Source of the DNA: CAIMZW01 sp037142435
GTDB taxonomy: Bacteria > Actinomycetota > Actinomycetes > Nanopelagicales > Nanopelagicaceae
NCBI GenBank assembly: GCA_037142435.1
Contig: JBAXAO010000001.1
Location: forward strand, 109,168-173,167
Length of the DNA stretch: 64,000 nt
Direction: 5' to 3'
A model generated the notes under the pieces. That model was not told where the DNA came from and ran no database searches. It saw nothing but the letters and a program-made list of their open reading frames with translations. Shown here one piece after another: positions 9,113 through 18,291 of the stretch. Both the position numbers and the translations under genes were made by a program. Each line of letters begins with the position of its first letter. Positions within the stretch are counted from its first letter, which is position 1.

Positions 9113-10279
9113 ATGAATAAGAACACAAAGCGCGTTCTTGGCGTCGTAGCTGCTGCAACCCTCGTAGCGGGTTCCATCGCAATTACTTCTGCACAAGCCG
9201 CAGTTAAGTCAGTCACTTTGGTCTATCAAGGACCTCTAACAGGTACTGATGCACAGACTGGTCAGGATGAATTCCTCGGAGCTCAGACTGCCGTTCAGAT
9301 CTACAACGATTCCAACCCAGCCGTTACCGTCAAGTTGATCACTGCAGACGATCAAGGCGATGGCGCAGTTGCCGGAACCGTTGCTCCTGGTATTGCACAG
9401 AACAAGTCCGTTATCGGAGTTGTTGGACCTGCTTACTCAGGCGCATCGATCGCATCATTCCCTTCATACAAGGCCGGACGCTTGACGATGGTTTCACCAT
9501 CTGCAACTCGCGTTACCTTGACCGATCCAAAGTCAGCTGACAACGGATACCCATTCTTCCACCGCGTTGTTGGTAACGATGCGCTTCAAGGTCCAGCTGT
9601 TGTTCGCTGGTCAACTGATGGCGTTTCATCACCAAAGGTTTACGTCATCGATGACCAGACTCCTTACGGAACCGGTCTTGCTGATGCAGCTAACGCATAC
9701 ATCAAGCTTAAGAAGATCACCAAGGTTGGTTCTGACTCTGTAGTTCAGAAGACCTCTGATTACACCGCAACTGTTTCCAAGATCAAGGCTTCCAAGGCAA
9801 ACGTCGTCATCTACACCGGTTACTACCCAGACGGTGGCGCATTGGCCAAGGCTTTGAATGACTCAGGTTGGGTCGGCACCTTCGCAGGTGGCGACGGCGT
9901 ACTTAACGATGCATTCATCGGTGTAGCTGGTAAGGCTGCTGCTGAAGGCGTTAAGTTCACTGCTCCTGCAGTTCCATTTGAGACTGCTGCATCTGATGCA
10001 CAACAAGCTGCCTTCACCAAGGCAACAAAGTTGAAGACAGCTGCTGGACACGTCTACGTAACTGAAACCTTCAATGCCACAAACGTCTTCTTGACTTGCA
10101 TCAAGCAGGGCAAGTACAGCCGTGCTGGTATCCAGGCTTGCGTTGCTACCGGAACCTTCTATGGTTTAGATGGAAAGACCGTTCTTCGCTTCACCCGTTT
10201 CGGTGAGGTTGTTGGCGGAGCTCCAGTCGGTGGCTTCCAGGTTGTCAAGGGTGTTATCAAGTACTTCGGCGCAGTTTGA
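9113..10279 (+). CDS. livJ: Branched-chain amino acid ABC transporter, substrate-binding protein
   Basis: 388 residues. A signal peptide (positively charged N-terminus, hydrophobic core, ending near SAQAA at residues 26-30) is followed by a Peripla_BP_6/Leu-Ile-Val receptor fold. It would capture leucine, isoleucine, valine or similar compounds outside the membrane and deliver them to LivHMGF. There is no cysteine at the cleavage site, so it does not look like a lipoprotein. The ribosome site AGGAAGG (9101-9107) is strong. Codon use is visibly more biased than in its neighbours (many AAG, GGC/GGT, GTT, TAC codons), which suggests high expression. A 10-bp hairpin downstream separates it from livH. 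The exact substrate cannot be read from sequence. Confidence 0.93.
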   Translation: MNKNTKRVLGVVAAATLVAGSIAITSAQAAVKSVTLVYQGPLTGTDAQTGQDEFLGAQTAVQIYNDSNPAVTVKLITADDQGDGAVAGTVAPGIAQNKSVIGVVGPAYSGASIASFPSYKAGRLTMVSPSATRVTLTDPKSADNGYPFFHRVVGNDALQGPAVVRWSTDGVSSPKVYVIDDQTPYGTGLADAANAYIKLKKITKVGSDSVVQKTSDYTATVSKIKASKANVVIYTGYYPDGGALAKALNDSGWVGTFAGGDGVLNDAFIGVAGKAAAEGVKFTAPAVPFETAASDAQQAAFTKATKLKTAAGHVYVTETFNATNVFLTCIKQGKYSRAGIQACVATGTFYGLDGKTVLRFTRFGEVVGGAPVGGFQVVKGVIKYFGAV

Positions 10280-10336
10280 TCCGTCAGTACTAGTTAATAA
10301 ATACCCTGTAAGTGTTTTACCGTAGTTAAATCGAAG

Positions 10337-10366
10337 TGTCCCAGCGTCCACAGTGGCGCTGGGACA
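10337..10366 (+). terminator. Stem-loop between livJ and livH
   Basis: TGTCCCAGCG (10337-10346) is perfectly complementary to CGCTGGGACA (10357-10366), with a 10-nt loop, followed only by TTTC. It probably acts as a partial terminator or mRNA stabiliser that keeps livJ transcripts more abundant than those of the membrane genes. Confidence 0.7.
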
Positions 10367-10403
10367 TTTCAAATGTCTTGGTCCCTCGTGTATAAAAAGT
10401 GAA

Positions 10404-11366
10404 ATGGGAATAATGAATTTCTCAGTGGTGGTATCCCAGTTTTGGCCGCTTCTCATCAATGGCCTGGCTCTTGGTTTTATTTATGTTTTAATTTCATTGG
10501 GTTACACCATGGTTTACGGCGTTCTTCGCCTCATCAACTTTGCTAACTCTGAAATCTTTATGGTCGGAACCTTTGCAACAGTGATCGTCTCCCGTAACTT
10601 CTTCGGGTTCAATCAAAATACTGATCCTTTGCATGGTTTTAAACTTTTCTACACCATGGGCCTTTGCCTCTTGGCCTCTATGTTAGTTTCGGGAGTTACT
10701 GCCGTTCTCGTTGAAATCGTGGCATACCGCAGACTCCGCGCAAAAGGCACTAACCGATTAGCCAGCCTCATCTCCGCCATCGGCGTTTCGATTATTTTGC
10801 AAGAAGGCGTCCGGATCCTGACCCACTCGGTTCCTATGTCCAATCCGCGCTTACTGCGGAAATTCAACGTTGTAACTATTGGTGATGTCGGACTACGTGT
10901 CGACACACTCATTGTTATTGGTTTTGCCGCCGTGCTCTTTTTTGCTGTGGATCGATTCGTAACCAAGACGTTGTTGGGTAAAGCAATTCGCGCAGTTTCT
11001 ATGAGTGAAGAAACTTCGAAGTTGATGGGTATTAACCTCAACCGGGTAATTTCTGCAACCTTCCTTATCGGTGGTTCGATGACCGGCGCCGCCGCTTTTC
11101 TTTACGAGATGGTTTATGAAAATACTAAATACAACGTTGGCTTCTCCATTGGTTTGGCGGCGTTCACCGCTGCTGTTCTAGGCGGAATCGGAAACTTGCG
11201 AGGCGCATTTTATGGCGGCCTGGCATTAGGACTCACCGAGCAATTCGCTGCCGCAATTCTGGGTACGCAATGGAAATCTGTAACAGTCTTTTTAGTTCTA
11301 GTTTTGGTTCTTCTCTTCAAGCCAAATGGCTTGTTCGGTGAAGCCGTACAACAGACGAGGGTATAA
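10404..11366 (+). CDS. livH: Branched-chain amino acid ABC transporter permease LivH
   Basis: 320 residues from the ATG at 10404; an ATG three codons later (10413) is equally possible. An upstream in-frame ATG at 10353 lies inside the livJ-livH hairpin and is rejected. The protein is hydrophobic, with about eight membrane helices, and shows family landmarks: an N-terminal INGLALGFIYVLISLGYTMVYG, the segment SMSEETSKLMGINLNRVI that contacts the ATPases, and the C-terminal KPNGLFGE. It pairs with LivM to form the membrane channel for branched-chain amino acid import. The ribosome site is weak, and a poor TTCAAA/TATAAA promoter-like pair (10368-10396) precedes it. Confidence 0.93.
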   Translation: MGIMNFSVVVSQFWPLLINGLALGFIYVLISLGYTMVYGVLRLINFANSEIFMVGTFATVIVSRNFFGFNQNTDPLHGFKLFYTMGLCLLASMLVSGVTAVLVEIVAYRRLRAKGTNRLASLISAIGVSIILQEGVRILTHSVPMSNPRLLRKFNVVTIGDVGLRVDTLIVIGFAAVLFFAVDRFVTKTLLGKAIRAVSMSEETSKLMGINLNRVISATFLIGGSMTGAAAFLYEMVYENTKYNVGFSIGLAAFTAAVLGGIGNLRGAFYGGLALGLTEQFAAAILGTQWKSVTVFLVLVLVLLFKPNGLFGEAVQQTRV

Positions 11367-11368
11367 CG

Positions 11369-12424
11369 ATGATAAATATCCGAGATAAAGGCGCGGAGAT
11401 CTGGGAAAACTGGAACCGCCCCAAGCGTTCTACTTTTGCGGTCCTTCTCATCGCAGTGGTCGTTTTGCTGCCTTTTGGCGGCAACTTCAGCTTTACCAGC
11501 TTCCTTAATACCCCCATCTCTTCGTATCAGGCGGTGCTGGTTTATCCAGTGGGAATGTTCGTTTTGATGGCGCTGGGCCTCAATATTGTGGTCGGAAAGA
11601 GCGGCCTGCTCGATTTAGGTTATGTGGCTTTCTTCGCGATTGGCGCCTATACCGCGGCGATTTTGGGAACAAAGACTCACCTCAATATCTGGGAGATCTT
11701 GCCTATCGGCATGGGTCTGGCAATGCTTTCTGGTGTCATCCTCGGTCTGCCTACCTTGCGCTTACGCGGAGATTATCTGGCAATTGTCACTTTAGGTTTT
11801 GGTGAAATCGTCCGCATCGTTGCCGTTAACAACCGTGCAACCGGCGGCCCCAACGGAATTGCCAACGTGCCAAATCCACCATCAGTTCTGGGTATTCAAT
11901 TCGATTTGATGCATATGCAGGGCTTCTTCTGGATCATCCTCGTCATGATTCTTTTGGTTATCTGGATGGTGCGCCGGCTTTCAGTACGTAGACCGGGCCG
12001 CGCTTGGGAAGCAATTCGTCAAGATGAAGACGTAGCCATGTTGATGGGCGTCCCGACTCTGCGCTACAAGATTTGGTCATTTAGCATTGGTGCTGCCATT
12101 GGTGGCGCCGCTGGCGTTATCTTCGCTGCCAAATCTATGTATGTCGCTCCAGAAATGTTTACCTTTAACGTCTCTGTACTCATTCTCTCCTGCGTTGTCT
12201 TCGGTGGAATGGGAAATATTTGGGGAGTCGTCCTCGGTGCAACAATTTTGGCGTATTTGCCAGAGCGCATTCGCTTCATTTCCAACGCACGTCAGTTGGT
12301 CTTTGGCTTGGCACTTGTCATCATTATGAATGTTCGCCCCGATGGACTCTTGCCTCGAAAGAAGCGCGAGAAGATTCAAAAGAAGAACGTGGATCCAATT
12401 GCTGGAGAGGAATCCAATGTCTGA
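11369..12424 (+). CDS. livM: Branched-chain amino acid ABC transporter permease LivM
   Basis: 351 residues, starting 2 bp after livH. Several hydrophobic helices surround the typical GLNIVVGKSGLLDLGYVAFFAIGAYTA stretch (split here as GLNIVVGKSG and LLDLGYVAFFAIGAY). The coupling segment GRAWEAIRQDEDVAMLMG and the end motif VRPDGLLPRKK follow. It is the second permease subunit of the Liv importer. The end overlaps livG by 8 bp. Confidence 0.93.
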   Translation: MINIRDKGAEIWENWNRPKRSTFAVLLIAVVVLLPFGGNFSFTSFLNTPISSYQAVLVYPVGMFVLMALGLNIVVGKSGLLDLGYVAFFAIGAYTAAILGTKTHLNIWEILPIGMGLAMLSGVILGLPTLRLRGDYLAIVTLGFGEIVRIVAVNNRATGGPNGIANVPNPPSVLGIQFDLMHMQGFFWIILVMILLVIWMVRRLSVRRPGRAWEAIRQDEDVAMLMGVPTLRYKIWSFSIGAAIGGAAGVIFAAKSMYVAPEMFTFNVSVLILSCVVFGGMGNIWGVVLGATILAYLPERIRFISNARQLVFGLALVIIMNVRPDGLLPRKKREKIQKKNVDPIAGEESNV

Positions 12425-13193
12425 GCGAATTCTTGATCTGCAAAATGTCACTATGCAGTTTGGTGGCGTCAAAGCGCTGGATGGCGTTAATTTTCACGTC
12501 AACAAAGGTGAGATTTGTGCCTTGATTGGCCCTAACGGCGCCGGCAAGACCACCGTCTTCAACGTTGTCACCGGCGTCTACACACCTACCAGCGGTGAAA
12601 TCCTTTTCAATGGTGGATCAGTCATTGGCAAGAAGCGCGACAAAATCACCAAGTCCGGTATCGCTCGCACCTTCCAGAATGTTCGCCTTTTTGGCGAGAT
12701 GACCACTCTGGAAAATGTGATGACCGCAGCTGATGTACATAAGAAGACTGGCCTGGTCGGCGCACTCTTTGGGACTCCCAAAGCGCGCCGGGAGGAGAAG
12801 GCTGGAAAGGAACGCGCTCACGAGCTATTGAAGTTCATGGGAATCGATCATCGTTCTGATCAGCTTGCCAAGAACCTTCCTTACGGTGATCAGCGCCGTC
12901 TGGAGATCGCTCGTGCGATGGGCACTGAGCCACAGTTATTGCTCCTGGATGAGCCAGCCGCGGGCTTTAACCCGGCAGAAAAAGAAGCGCTTGCTGCCAC
13001 TATTCGCAAGATTCGCGATGCCGGTTACACCGTACTTCTCATCGAGCACGATATGTCATTAATCATGGGCATTTCTGATCGAGTTTCGGTGCTCGACTTC
13101 GGCGTAAAGATTGCCGATGACATCCCATCTGTTGTCCAAAATGATCCAAAGGTTATCGAGGCTTACTTAGGAGCACCTGCTGATGCGTCTTGA
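12417..13193 (+). CDS. livG: Branched-chain amino acid ABC transporter ATPase LivG
   Basis: 258 residues from the ATG at 12417 (MSERILDL); GGAGAGG (12403-12409) is the ribosome site. An in-frame ATG 29 codons earlier lies within livM and is unlikely. Walker A is GPNGAGKTT, the signature is the LivG form NLPYGDQRRLEIARA, and Walker B is LLLLDEP; the switch His is in IEHDMS. The C-terminal tail VIEAYLGA is typical. It powers transport together with LivF, which overlaps by 11 bp. Confidence 0.95.
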   Translation: MSERILDLQNVTMQFGGVKALDGVNFHVNKGEICALIGPNGAGKTTVFNVVTGVYTPTSGEILFNGGSVIGKKRDKITKSGIARTFQNVRLFGEMTTLENVMTAADVHKKTGLVGALFGTPKARREEKAGKERAHELLKFMGIDHRSDQLAKNLPYGDQRRLEIARAMGTEPQLLLLDEPAAGFNPAEKEALAATIRKIRDAGYTVLLIEHDMSLIMGISDRVSVLDFGVKIADDIPSVVQNDPKVIEAYLGAPADAS

Positions 13194-13911
13194 AATTAAA
13201 GATATCCACGTCTTCTACGGCAAGATCGAGGCCATTAAAGGAATCACCGTCACCGTAAATCAGGGTGAAATTGTTACTCTCATTGGCGCTAACGGCGCGG
13301 GCAAAACAACGATGCTTAAGACAATTTCTGGTCTGCGCAATATCTCTAGTGGCCAAATTCTTTTCGATGGCCAAGATATCTCCAAACTCCCACCTCACGA
13401 GCGCACGGCCCTTGGAATTTCCCAAGCGCCTGAAGGCCGCGGAATTTTCCCAGGTATGACTGTTCTGGAGAACCTAGAAATCGGTAAGTATTTCCGTAAA
13501 GAACGTCGCGCCGAAATGGCTGAAGATCTCGAGAAGGTTTACCACTTATTTCCACGTTTGAAAGAGCGGGCATCTCAAGCTGGCGGAACTCTTTCCGGTG
13601 GCGAACAGCAAATGTTGGCGATCGGTCGTGCACTCATGGCTCGCCCAAAAGTCTTGCTTTTGGATGAACCTTCCATGGGTCTTGCTCCGCTGATGATTGC
13701 CAATATTTTCCGAATTATCACCGAGATCAATCAGACCGGAACCACCATCTTGTTGGTAGAACAGAACGCTCAACAAGCGCTGCAGCGTGCACACCGTGCA
13801 TACGTCCTCGAGACTGGACATGTTGTAAAGGAAGCTAAGGCTTCAGATTTGCTCAACGATCCAGATGTTCGCGCCGCCTACTTAGGTACAGGCGCCGGAG
13901 CAGCTCACTAA
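13183..13911 (+). CDS. livF: Branched-chain amino acid ABC transporter ATPase LivF
   Basis: 242 residues. Walker A is GANGAGKTT, the signature is LSGGEQQMLAIGRALM, Walker B is VLLLDEPSMGL, and the switch residue region is LLVEQNA, as usual for LivF. The C-terminus DPDVRAAYLGTG is diagnostic. It closes the five-gene liv operon. The convergent thioesterase gene ends only 8 bp further on, leaving no room for a terminator. Confidence 0.95.
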   Translation: MRLEIKDIHVFYGKIEAIKGITVTVNQGEIVTLIGANGAGKTTMLKTISGLRNISSGQILFDGQDISKLPPHERTALGISQAPEGRGIFPGMTVLENLEIGKYFRKERRAEMAEDLEKVYHLFPRLKERASQAGGTLSGGEQQMLAIGRALMARPKVLLLDEPSMGLAPLMIANIFRIITEINQTGTTILLVEQNAQQALQRAHRAYVLETGHVVKEAKASDLLNDPDVRAAYLGTGAGAAH

Positions 13912-13919
13912 AAATTTAT

Positions 13920-14324
13920 TTAGTTCTGCTCCAAAATTAGACAGGTGATGCGCGCTGTACAGGTTCGCTGGCCTTTGTCATTGGTTATGACGATCTCCCA
14001 GCTGCATAACGTACGTCCCAACGAGATCGGTGTAGCGACACCAGTCACTATTCCCGATGTTGCGCTCTTGTGATGGGTCGCGTTTATATCAACGCCTACA
14101 ATCTTTCGATCAGGTCCGGCGTGCAAGGCGGTTCCGATAGATCCCAGGCTTTCGGCCAAAACCACGTTGGCGCCACCGTGTAAGAATCCTAAAGGTTGAG
14201 TATTTCCCTCAACCGGCATGGTCCCAACCATTCGAGAGGGACTTGCTTCCGTTATTTTGATTCCCATTTTTAGGTCTAGAGGTGCGTAGCCACGCTTTTC
14301 AATTTCAGCCAAGTAATCGATCAT
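13920..14324 (-). CDS. PaaI-type hotdog-fold thioesterase
   Basis: 134 residues. The pattern LGFLHGGANVVLAESLGSIG (a conserved HGG followed by an acidic residue five positions on) and the later DINATHHKSATSG match the PaaI/YbgC-like hotdog thioesterases that hydrolyse acyl-CoA. The natural acyl chain is unknown. TAGAAT sits six bases before the ATG on this strand (14331-14336), so the mRNA is probably leaderless. It is divergent from polA, and a thioesterase beside polA is a recurring actinobacterial arrangement as I remember it (not checked). Confidence 0.85.
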   Translation of the reverse strand: MIDYLAEIEKRGYAPLDLKMGIKITEASPSRMVGTMPVEGNTQPLGFLHGGANVVLAESLGSIGTALHAGPDRKIVGVDINATHHKSATSGIVTGVATPISLGRTLCSWEIVITNDKGQRTCTARITCLILEQN

Positions 14325-14330
14325 GGCGAC

Positions 14331-14336
14331 ATTCTA
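14331..14336 (-). promoter_or_regulatory. -10 element of the thioesterase gene
   Basis: TAGAAT on the minus strand lies exactly six bases before the ATG, placing the transcript start at or next to the start codon. No good -35 is seen. Confidence 0.55.
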
Positions 14337-14360
14337 ACGAGCGTTTGCGCTCAATAGACC

Positions 14361-14366
14361 TAGAAT
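14361..14366 (+). promoter_or_regulatory. -10 element of polA
   Basis: TAGAAT lies six bases before the polA ATG, and there is no ribosome site, so polA is probably leaderless. It mirrors the identical hexamer of the divergent thioesterase gene 24 bp away. Confidence 0.55.
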
Positions 14367-14372
14367 CGGCGC

Positions 14373-16961
14373 ATGACCAAACGCCTATTACTCATTGATG
14401 GGCATTCGCTGGCGTATCGAGCTTTCTACGCTCTGCCAGTCGAGAACTTTGCAACATCTGCAGGTCAGCCAACTAATGCTGTCTACGGCTTTGCCTCCAT
14501 GCTGATCAACCTCATCAGAGATGAGAAACCAACACATATCGCAGCGGCTTTCGATGTCTCTCGTAAAACTTTTCGCAGCGAGATGTTTCCGGAATATAAA
14601 GCCAATCGCAGCGCTACCCCGGACGCTTTTCGCTCGCAGACTTCATACCTCTTCGAACTTGTGGCCGCTATGGGCATCCGCCACTTTGCCATGGAGGGTT
14701 TTGAGGCCGATGACATTATCGCCACCTTTGCCACGCGGGCCGAGAGTGAAGGATTTGAGGTTCTCATTTGCACCGGAGATCGTGATTCTTTTCAATTGGT
14801 AACCGAAAGTACGACTGTGCTTTACCCAAAACGCGGCGTCACTGACCTGGCGCGGATGACTCCCTCGGAAGTTGAAACCAAATATGGGCTGACCCCGACG
14901 CAGTATCCAGATTTTGCCGCTTTGCGTGGCGACCCCAGTGACAATCTTCCTTCCGTCCCCGGTGTGGGCGAGAAGACCGCGGCCAAGTGGATTCAAGAAT
15001 ATGGCTCATTAAAAGAGTTAGTGGCCAAGGTCGATGAAGTAAAAGGCAAGGCAGGGGAGTCGCTTCGAGAAAATTTAGCTCACGTCCTGCTCAATCGCGA
15101 GCTCACCCAATTGCAGCGCGAGCTTCATATCGAGGCCAGCATTTCGGATCTCCAATGGGAAGGCATCGATACCCCTACCATCAATGCTTTACTTGATCTC
15201 TTGGAGATTAAAGCGCTGAAAGATCGCGTCAAAGTTCTCGCCAGTTCTCATTCATCCGAAGCAGACTTAATACCTGAAATAGAACAACCAGAGATTTCGA
15301 TAACAGAAATATCAGGCGCGAAATTGAGTGAACTCATCGAAAAGCGAGTGCAACCGATCGCCTTTCACGCTCAGATTATTGACGGGCAGATCGCCGAATA
15401 CTCGGTTGCCTTTTCGGCCAGCGAAGTATTTGTGGTCCATGAACTTGTTCCAGGGGAGTGGTTCTCGGATCCGGCAATACCAAAATATGTTCATGGCGGT
15501 AAGACGCTGTTACGCGATTTTGGTTGCGTCGGTGTTGATTTTGACACTGAGCTTGCGGCGTATGTCATTAATCCCGGGACTCGAAACTTGGATCTTTCCG
15601 ACCTAACCGAGAGATTTCTAGGGATAGTCACTGCCGAGCAAGAAATCGATCTCTTCTCCGCTTTTGATGGCAAAGCTGCTGGTTCCATATTTGCACTAAC
15701 AACTGACCTGAGAACCCACGTCGCCGAAAGAGGAATGGCCGATCTCCTGGCGAAATTGGAGATTCCGGTCATGATCGATTTGGCAGAAATGGAGCGCCTG
15801 GGAATTGGGGTCGACCGCGAAAAGTTGGGATCTCTTGCTACATTTTTTCGAGGCGAAGTCGAACGAGAAACCGCAGGCGCGCATACCGCCGCCGGTCACG
15901 AGTTCAATGTGGGCTCTCCTAAGCAACTTCAAGTAGTTCTCTTTGATGAACTGAAGTTGCCGAAGACTAAAAAGATAAAGACCGGCTACACCACCGACGC
16001 TGAAGGTCTGGAATGGCTCTTTGCTAAAACTGGGCATCCGCTCTTGGCCCATCTTTTGCGCATCCGGGAAACTAGCAAGTTGTTGACGACTATCGATGGC
16101 CTACTGAGCGCCATTGCCGTCGATGGCCGCATTCATACCGACTTTCAGCAAACTGTCGCCGCCACCGGCCGACTTTCATCGACCAACCCTAACTTGCAGA
16201 ACATTCCAGTTCGTACCGAAGAAGGTCGCAAGATTCGTGATTGTTTCGTCGCGCAAGCGCCATTTGTTGACTTGCTCACCGCTGATTACAGCCAAATTGA
16301 AATGCGCATCATGGCCCATCTCTCCAAAGATGCTGGACTCATCGCTGCTTTCCAAAGTGGCGAAGATTTGCACTCAACCGTGGCTTCACTGGTGTTCGGA
16401 GTGAAGGCCACCGACGTTGATCCGGAGATGCGCCGCCAAATTAAAGCGATGTCTTATGGCTTGGCATATGGCCTCTCGTCGTATGGTCTAGCTCAACAAC
16501 TTGATTTGTCGCCAGGAGATGCCGCAGCGTTGATGGACCAATACTTCACTCGTTTTGGTGGAATTCGCGATTATCTGGCGACTGTTGTTGAAGCGGCAAG
16601 ACGTGACGGTTATACCGAAACCATCATGGGTCGCCGTCGTTACTTGCCCGATCTCAATCAAGAGAACCGAGCGCGCCGCGAAATTGCCGAACGCATGGCG
16701 CTTAACGCCCCGATCCAAGGATCGGCCGCGGATATCATCAAGGTTGCCATGATTAATTCGCGCGCCGCAATGAAGCGCTTGAATCTACAATCGCAATTGC
16801 TCTTGCAAGTGCATGACGAATTAATCTTCGAAATTTATCCAGGTGAGTCAGACGTTCTCAGCGATCTTGTTCGAAAAGAAATGGGAAGTGCTTTCGCGCT
16901 TTCCGTGCCGCTGGATGTAAATATTGGAATCGGTAAAAGTTGGGATTTGGCGGCACATTAA
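14373..16961 (+). CDS. polA: DNA polymerase I
   Basis: 862 residues. Residues 1-290 form the 5'-3' flap exonuclease (LLIDGHSLAYRAFYAL, GFEADDIIATFA, GDRDSFQL, GDPSDNLPSVPGVGEKTA). Residues 300-470 correspond to the proofreading domain but lack the acidic DxE motif (PIAFHAQ is found instead), so 3'-5' activity is probably lost, as in other actinobacterial PolA proteins. The polymerase has motif A (Asp638 in DYSQIEMR), the O-helix RRQIKAMSYGLAYGLSSYG, and motif C (His814-Asp815-Glu816 in VHDELIF). It fills gaps after excision repair and Okazaki processing. Its stop overlaps the convergent MFS gene by 4 bp. Confidence 0.97.
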   Translation: MTKRLLLIDGHSLAYRAFYALPVENFATSAGQPTNAVYGFASMLINLIRDEKPTHIAAAFDVSRKTFRSEMFPEYKANRSATPDAFRSQTSYLFELVAAMGIRHFAMEGFEADDIIATFATRAESEGFEVLICTGDRDSFQLVTESTTVLYPKRGVTDLARMTPSEVETKYGLTPTQYPDFAALRGDPSDNLPSVPGVGEKTAAKWIQEYGSLKELVAKVDEVKGKAGESLRENLAHVLLNRELTQLQRELHIEASISDLQWEGIDTPTINALLDLLEIKALKDRVKVLASSHSSEADLIPEIEQPEISITEISGAKLSELIEKRVQPIAFHAQIIDGQIAEYSVAFSASEVFVVHELVPGEWFSDPAIPKYVHGGKTLLRDFGCVGVDFDTELAAYVINPGTRNLDLSDLTERFLGIVTAEQEIDLFSAFDGKAAGSIFALTTDLRTHVAERGMADLLAKLEIPVMIDLAEMERLGIGVDREKLGSLATFFRGEVERETAGAHTAAGHEFNVGSPKQLQVVLFDELKLPKTKKIKTGYTTDAEGLEWLFAKTGHPLLAHLLRIRETSKLLTTIDGLLSAIAVDGRIHTDFQQTVAATGRLSSTNPNLQNIPVRTEEGRKIRDCFVAQAPFVDLLTADYSQIEMRIMAHLSKDAGLIAAFQSGEDLHSTVASLVFGVKATDVDPEMRRQIKAMSYGLAYGLSSYGLAQQLDLSPGDAAALMDQYFTRFGGIRDYLATVVEAARRDGYTETIMGRRRYLPDLNQENRARREIAERMALNAPIQGSAADIIKVAMINSRAAMKRLNLQSQLLLQVHDELIFEIYPGESDVLSDLVRKEMGSAFALSVPLDVNIGIGKSWDLAAH

Positions 16962-18184
16962 TTTTCGGAGGAAACAACATCTCCCAAAGCTTCGGTATCT
17001 GACTCTTTTGTGGGTATGCGATCAGCAGCCTTGAGCCGTCCCTTGCCGAGGTTAATAACGACTAGCCCTATGCTGATAGCGATCGTCGTCGCACCAAGAC
17101 ACCACCGTGGTGAATAATTTTGAGAGATGAAACCGCCTGCGGCCTGGCCCAGCGCAGCGCAGGTTCCCTCGACGGTCCATAGCCAACCCAGGGCGGCAAC
17201 AGCTGATCCACGCGGGCGCACCGCTTCGGTAATTTCCCAGTAGAAAACATGGAGACCGCCATTGACCAAGCCAATAAAGGCCACAACCAGCATGAGGCGC
17301 CAATCAGGAAATGTGAAAGCGAGTGGCAAACTAAAGATGAACCACGCTAGATAGAGCCGTCTAAAGGCTTGCAGCGATGAGGTCTTGCTAGAAATTAGGC
17401 CAGCGAGTAATCCGCCAATGACGGTGAAGGCTGACATGACGGCCAGTATTAAACCGGTTCGATGAGAAACATTCTGTAATGTGGCAAAGGCAGGGACGCC
17501 GATGTAAAACGCTCCCCAACCAAAACCGATAAAGACGCCTTCCAGCATCAGCAATCGAATTGCCGGAACTTTCCAAATGGGGAGTTCGCCTTTGACTTTC
17601 TTTTCCGGAACCCAAGCTTTGGTTGCGGGGAGCAGGGCCATCATTCCGCCACCAAATAACATAAAACCCGCACAGGCATTGAGCGCAGATGCTGGGTGCG
17701 AGGAGAGCGCCAAGGTTGTGACCAGGACCGGACCAAAAACGCCAACCGACGTCATCACCGATGTGTCCATTGCATACGCAGTTCGAATCATGTCTGGCGG
17801 AACAGTGATCTTCCACATGGGACGAACGGAAAGGTTTATAGGGGGAGCGGTAAACCCAAGGATGAAGGCAACCAAAATGAGCTCGTTCCGGCTCTGTCCT
17901 AAGTTGAAGATGATGATGAGCGCGGCGTAAGCAGGTACAAATGTCCGCAATGGCCATTTCAAGCCCCAGCGATCCATGATCGATCCACGGACTCCGGCGG
18001 TGAGTGCGCTGGACATACCCTCTAAGCCAACAGCTAATCCGGCTGCAGAAATGGAGTGCGTTGCATGCTGGACCTTGAAATATGTGCCCAATCCGATCAT
18101 CGAATAGGCTAATCGAGCAGGAAATGCACTTATAAGAAGCACCTGGGCGCCACGAATCTTCAGTAATTCGAAATATGCGCGCAT
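16958..18184 (-). CDS. Major facilitator superfamily permease
   Basis: 408 residues with about 12 hydrophobic helices. The loop between helices 2 and 3 carries GVRGSIMDRWGLKWPLR, the conserved MFS loop pattern (D-R-x-G-x-x). It is probably an inner-membrane efflux or uptake carrier, but no substrate can be assigned. The ATG is preceded by TAGGAT at a 6-bp distance on the minus strand and no ribosome site, suggesting a leaderless message. It is divergent from rpsA and converges on polA with a 4-bp overlap. Confidence 0.85.
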   Translation of the reverse strand: MRAYFELLKIRGAQVLLISAFPARLAYSMIGLGTYFKVQHATHSISAAGLAVGLEGMSSALTAGVRGSIMDRWGLKWPLRTFVPAYAALIIIFNLGQSRNELILVAFILGFTAPPINLSVRPMWKITVPPDMIRTAYAMDTSVMTSVGVFGPVLVTTLALSSHPASALNACAGFMLFGGGMMALLPATKAWVPEKKVKGELPIWKVPAIRLLMLEGVFIGFGWGAFYIGVPAFATLQNVSHRTGLILAVMSAFTVIGGLLAGLISSKTSSLQAFRRLYLAWFIFSLPLAFTFPDWRLMLVVAFIGLVNGGLHVFYWEITEAVRPRGSAVAALGWLWTVEGTCAALGQAAGGFISQNYSPRWCLGATTIAISIGLVVINLGKGRLKAADRIPTKESDTEALGDVVSSEN

Positions 18185-18190
18185 TCGAGG

Positions 18191-18196
18191 ATCCTA
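18191..18196 (-). promoter_or_regulatory. -10 element of the MFS gene
   Basis: TAGGAT on the minus strand is six bases before the ATG. The lack of a ribosome site fits a leaderless transcript. Confidence 0.5.
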
Positions 18197-18218
18197 CATC
18201 GTGGACAATTGTGCGCGT

Positions 18219-18248
18219 TTGACCATTAAATCGAGCGAAAGGTACCCT
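18219..18248 (+). promoter_or_regulatory. Promoter of rpsA
   Basis: TTGACC (18219-18224) and TACCCT (18243-18248) are 18 bp apart, giving a leader of about 35 nt before the TTG start. The same TTGACC -35 is used by both rRNA promoters at the right end of the window. Confidence 0.65.
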
Positions 18249-18291
18249 TGGGGGTCCTATTCCTTCTACTTTCTATCCCAACTGGAGCACC

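Noticed and set aside
10353..10403. Longer livH start at ATG 10353
   Set aside because: The ATG sits inside the perfect livJ-livH hairpin, and the added residues do not resemble a LivH N-terminus.
15300..15760. Damage in the PolA proofreading domain
   Set aside because: Loss of the exonuclease motif is usual in actinobacterial PolA, so it is not specific to this organism.
17388..17957. 189-codon minus-strand frame inside the MFS gene
   Set aside because: It is an alternate frame of the MFS gene, with low-complexity, His/Arg/Cys-rich content typical of shadow frames.
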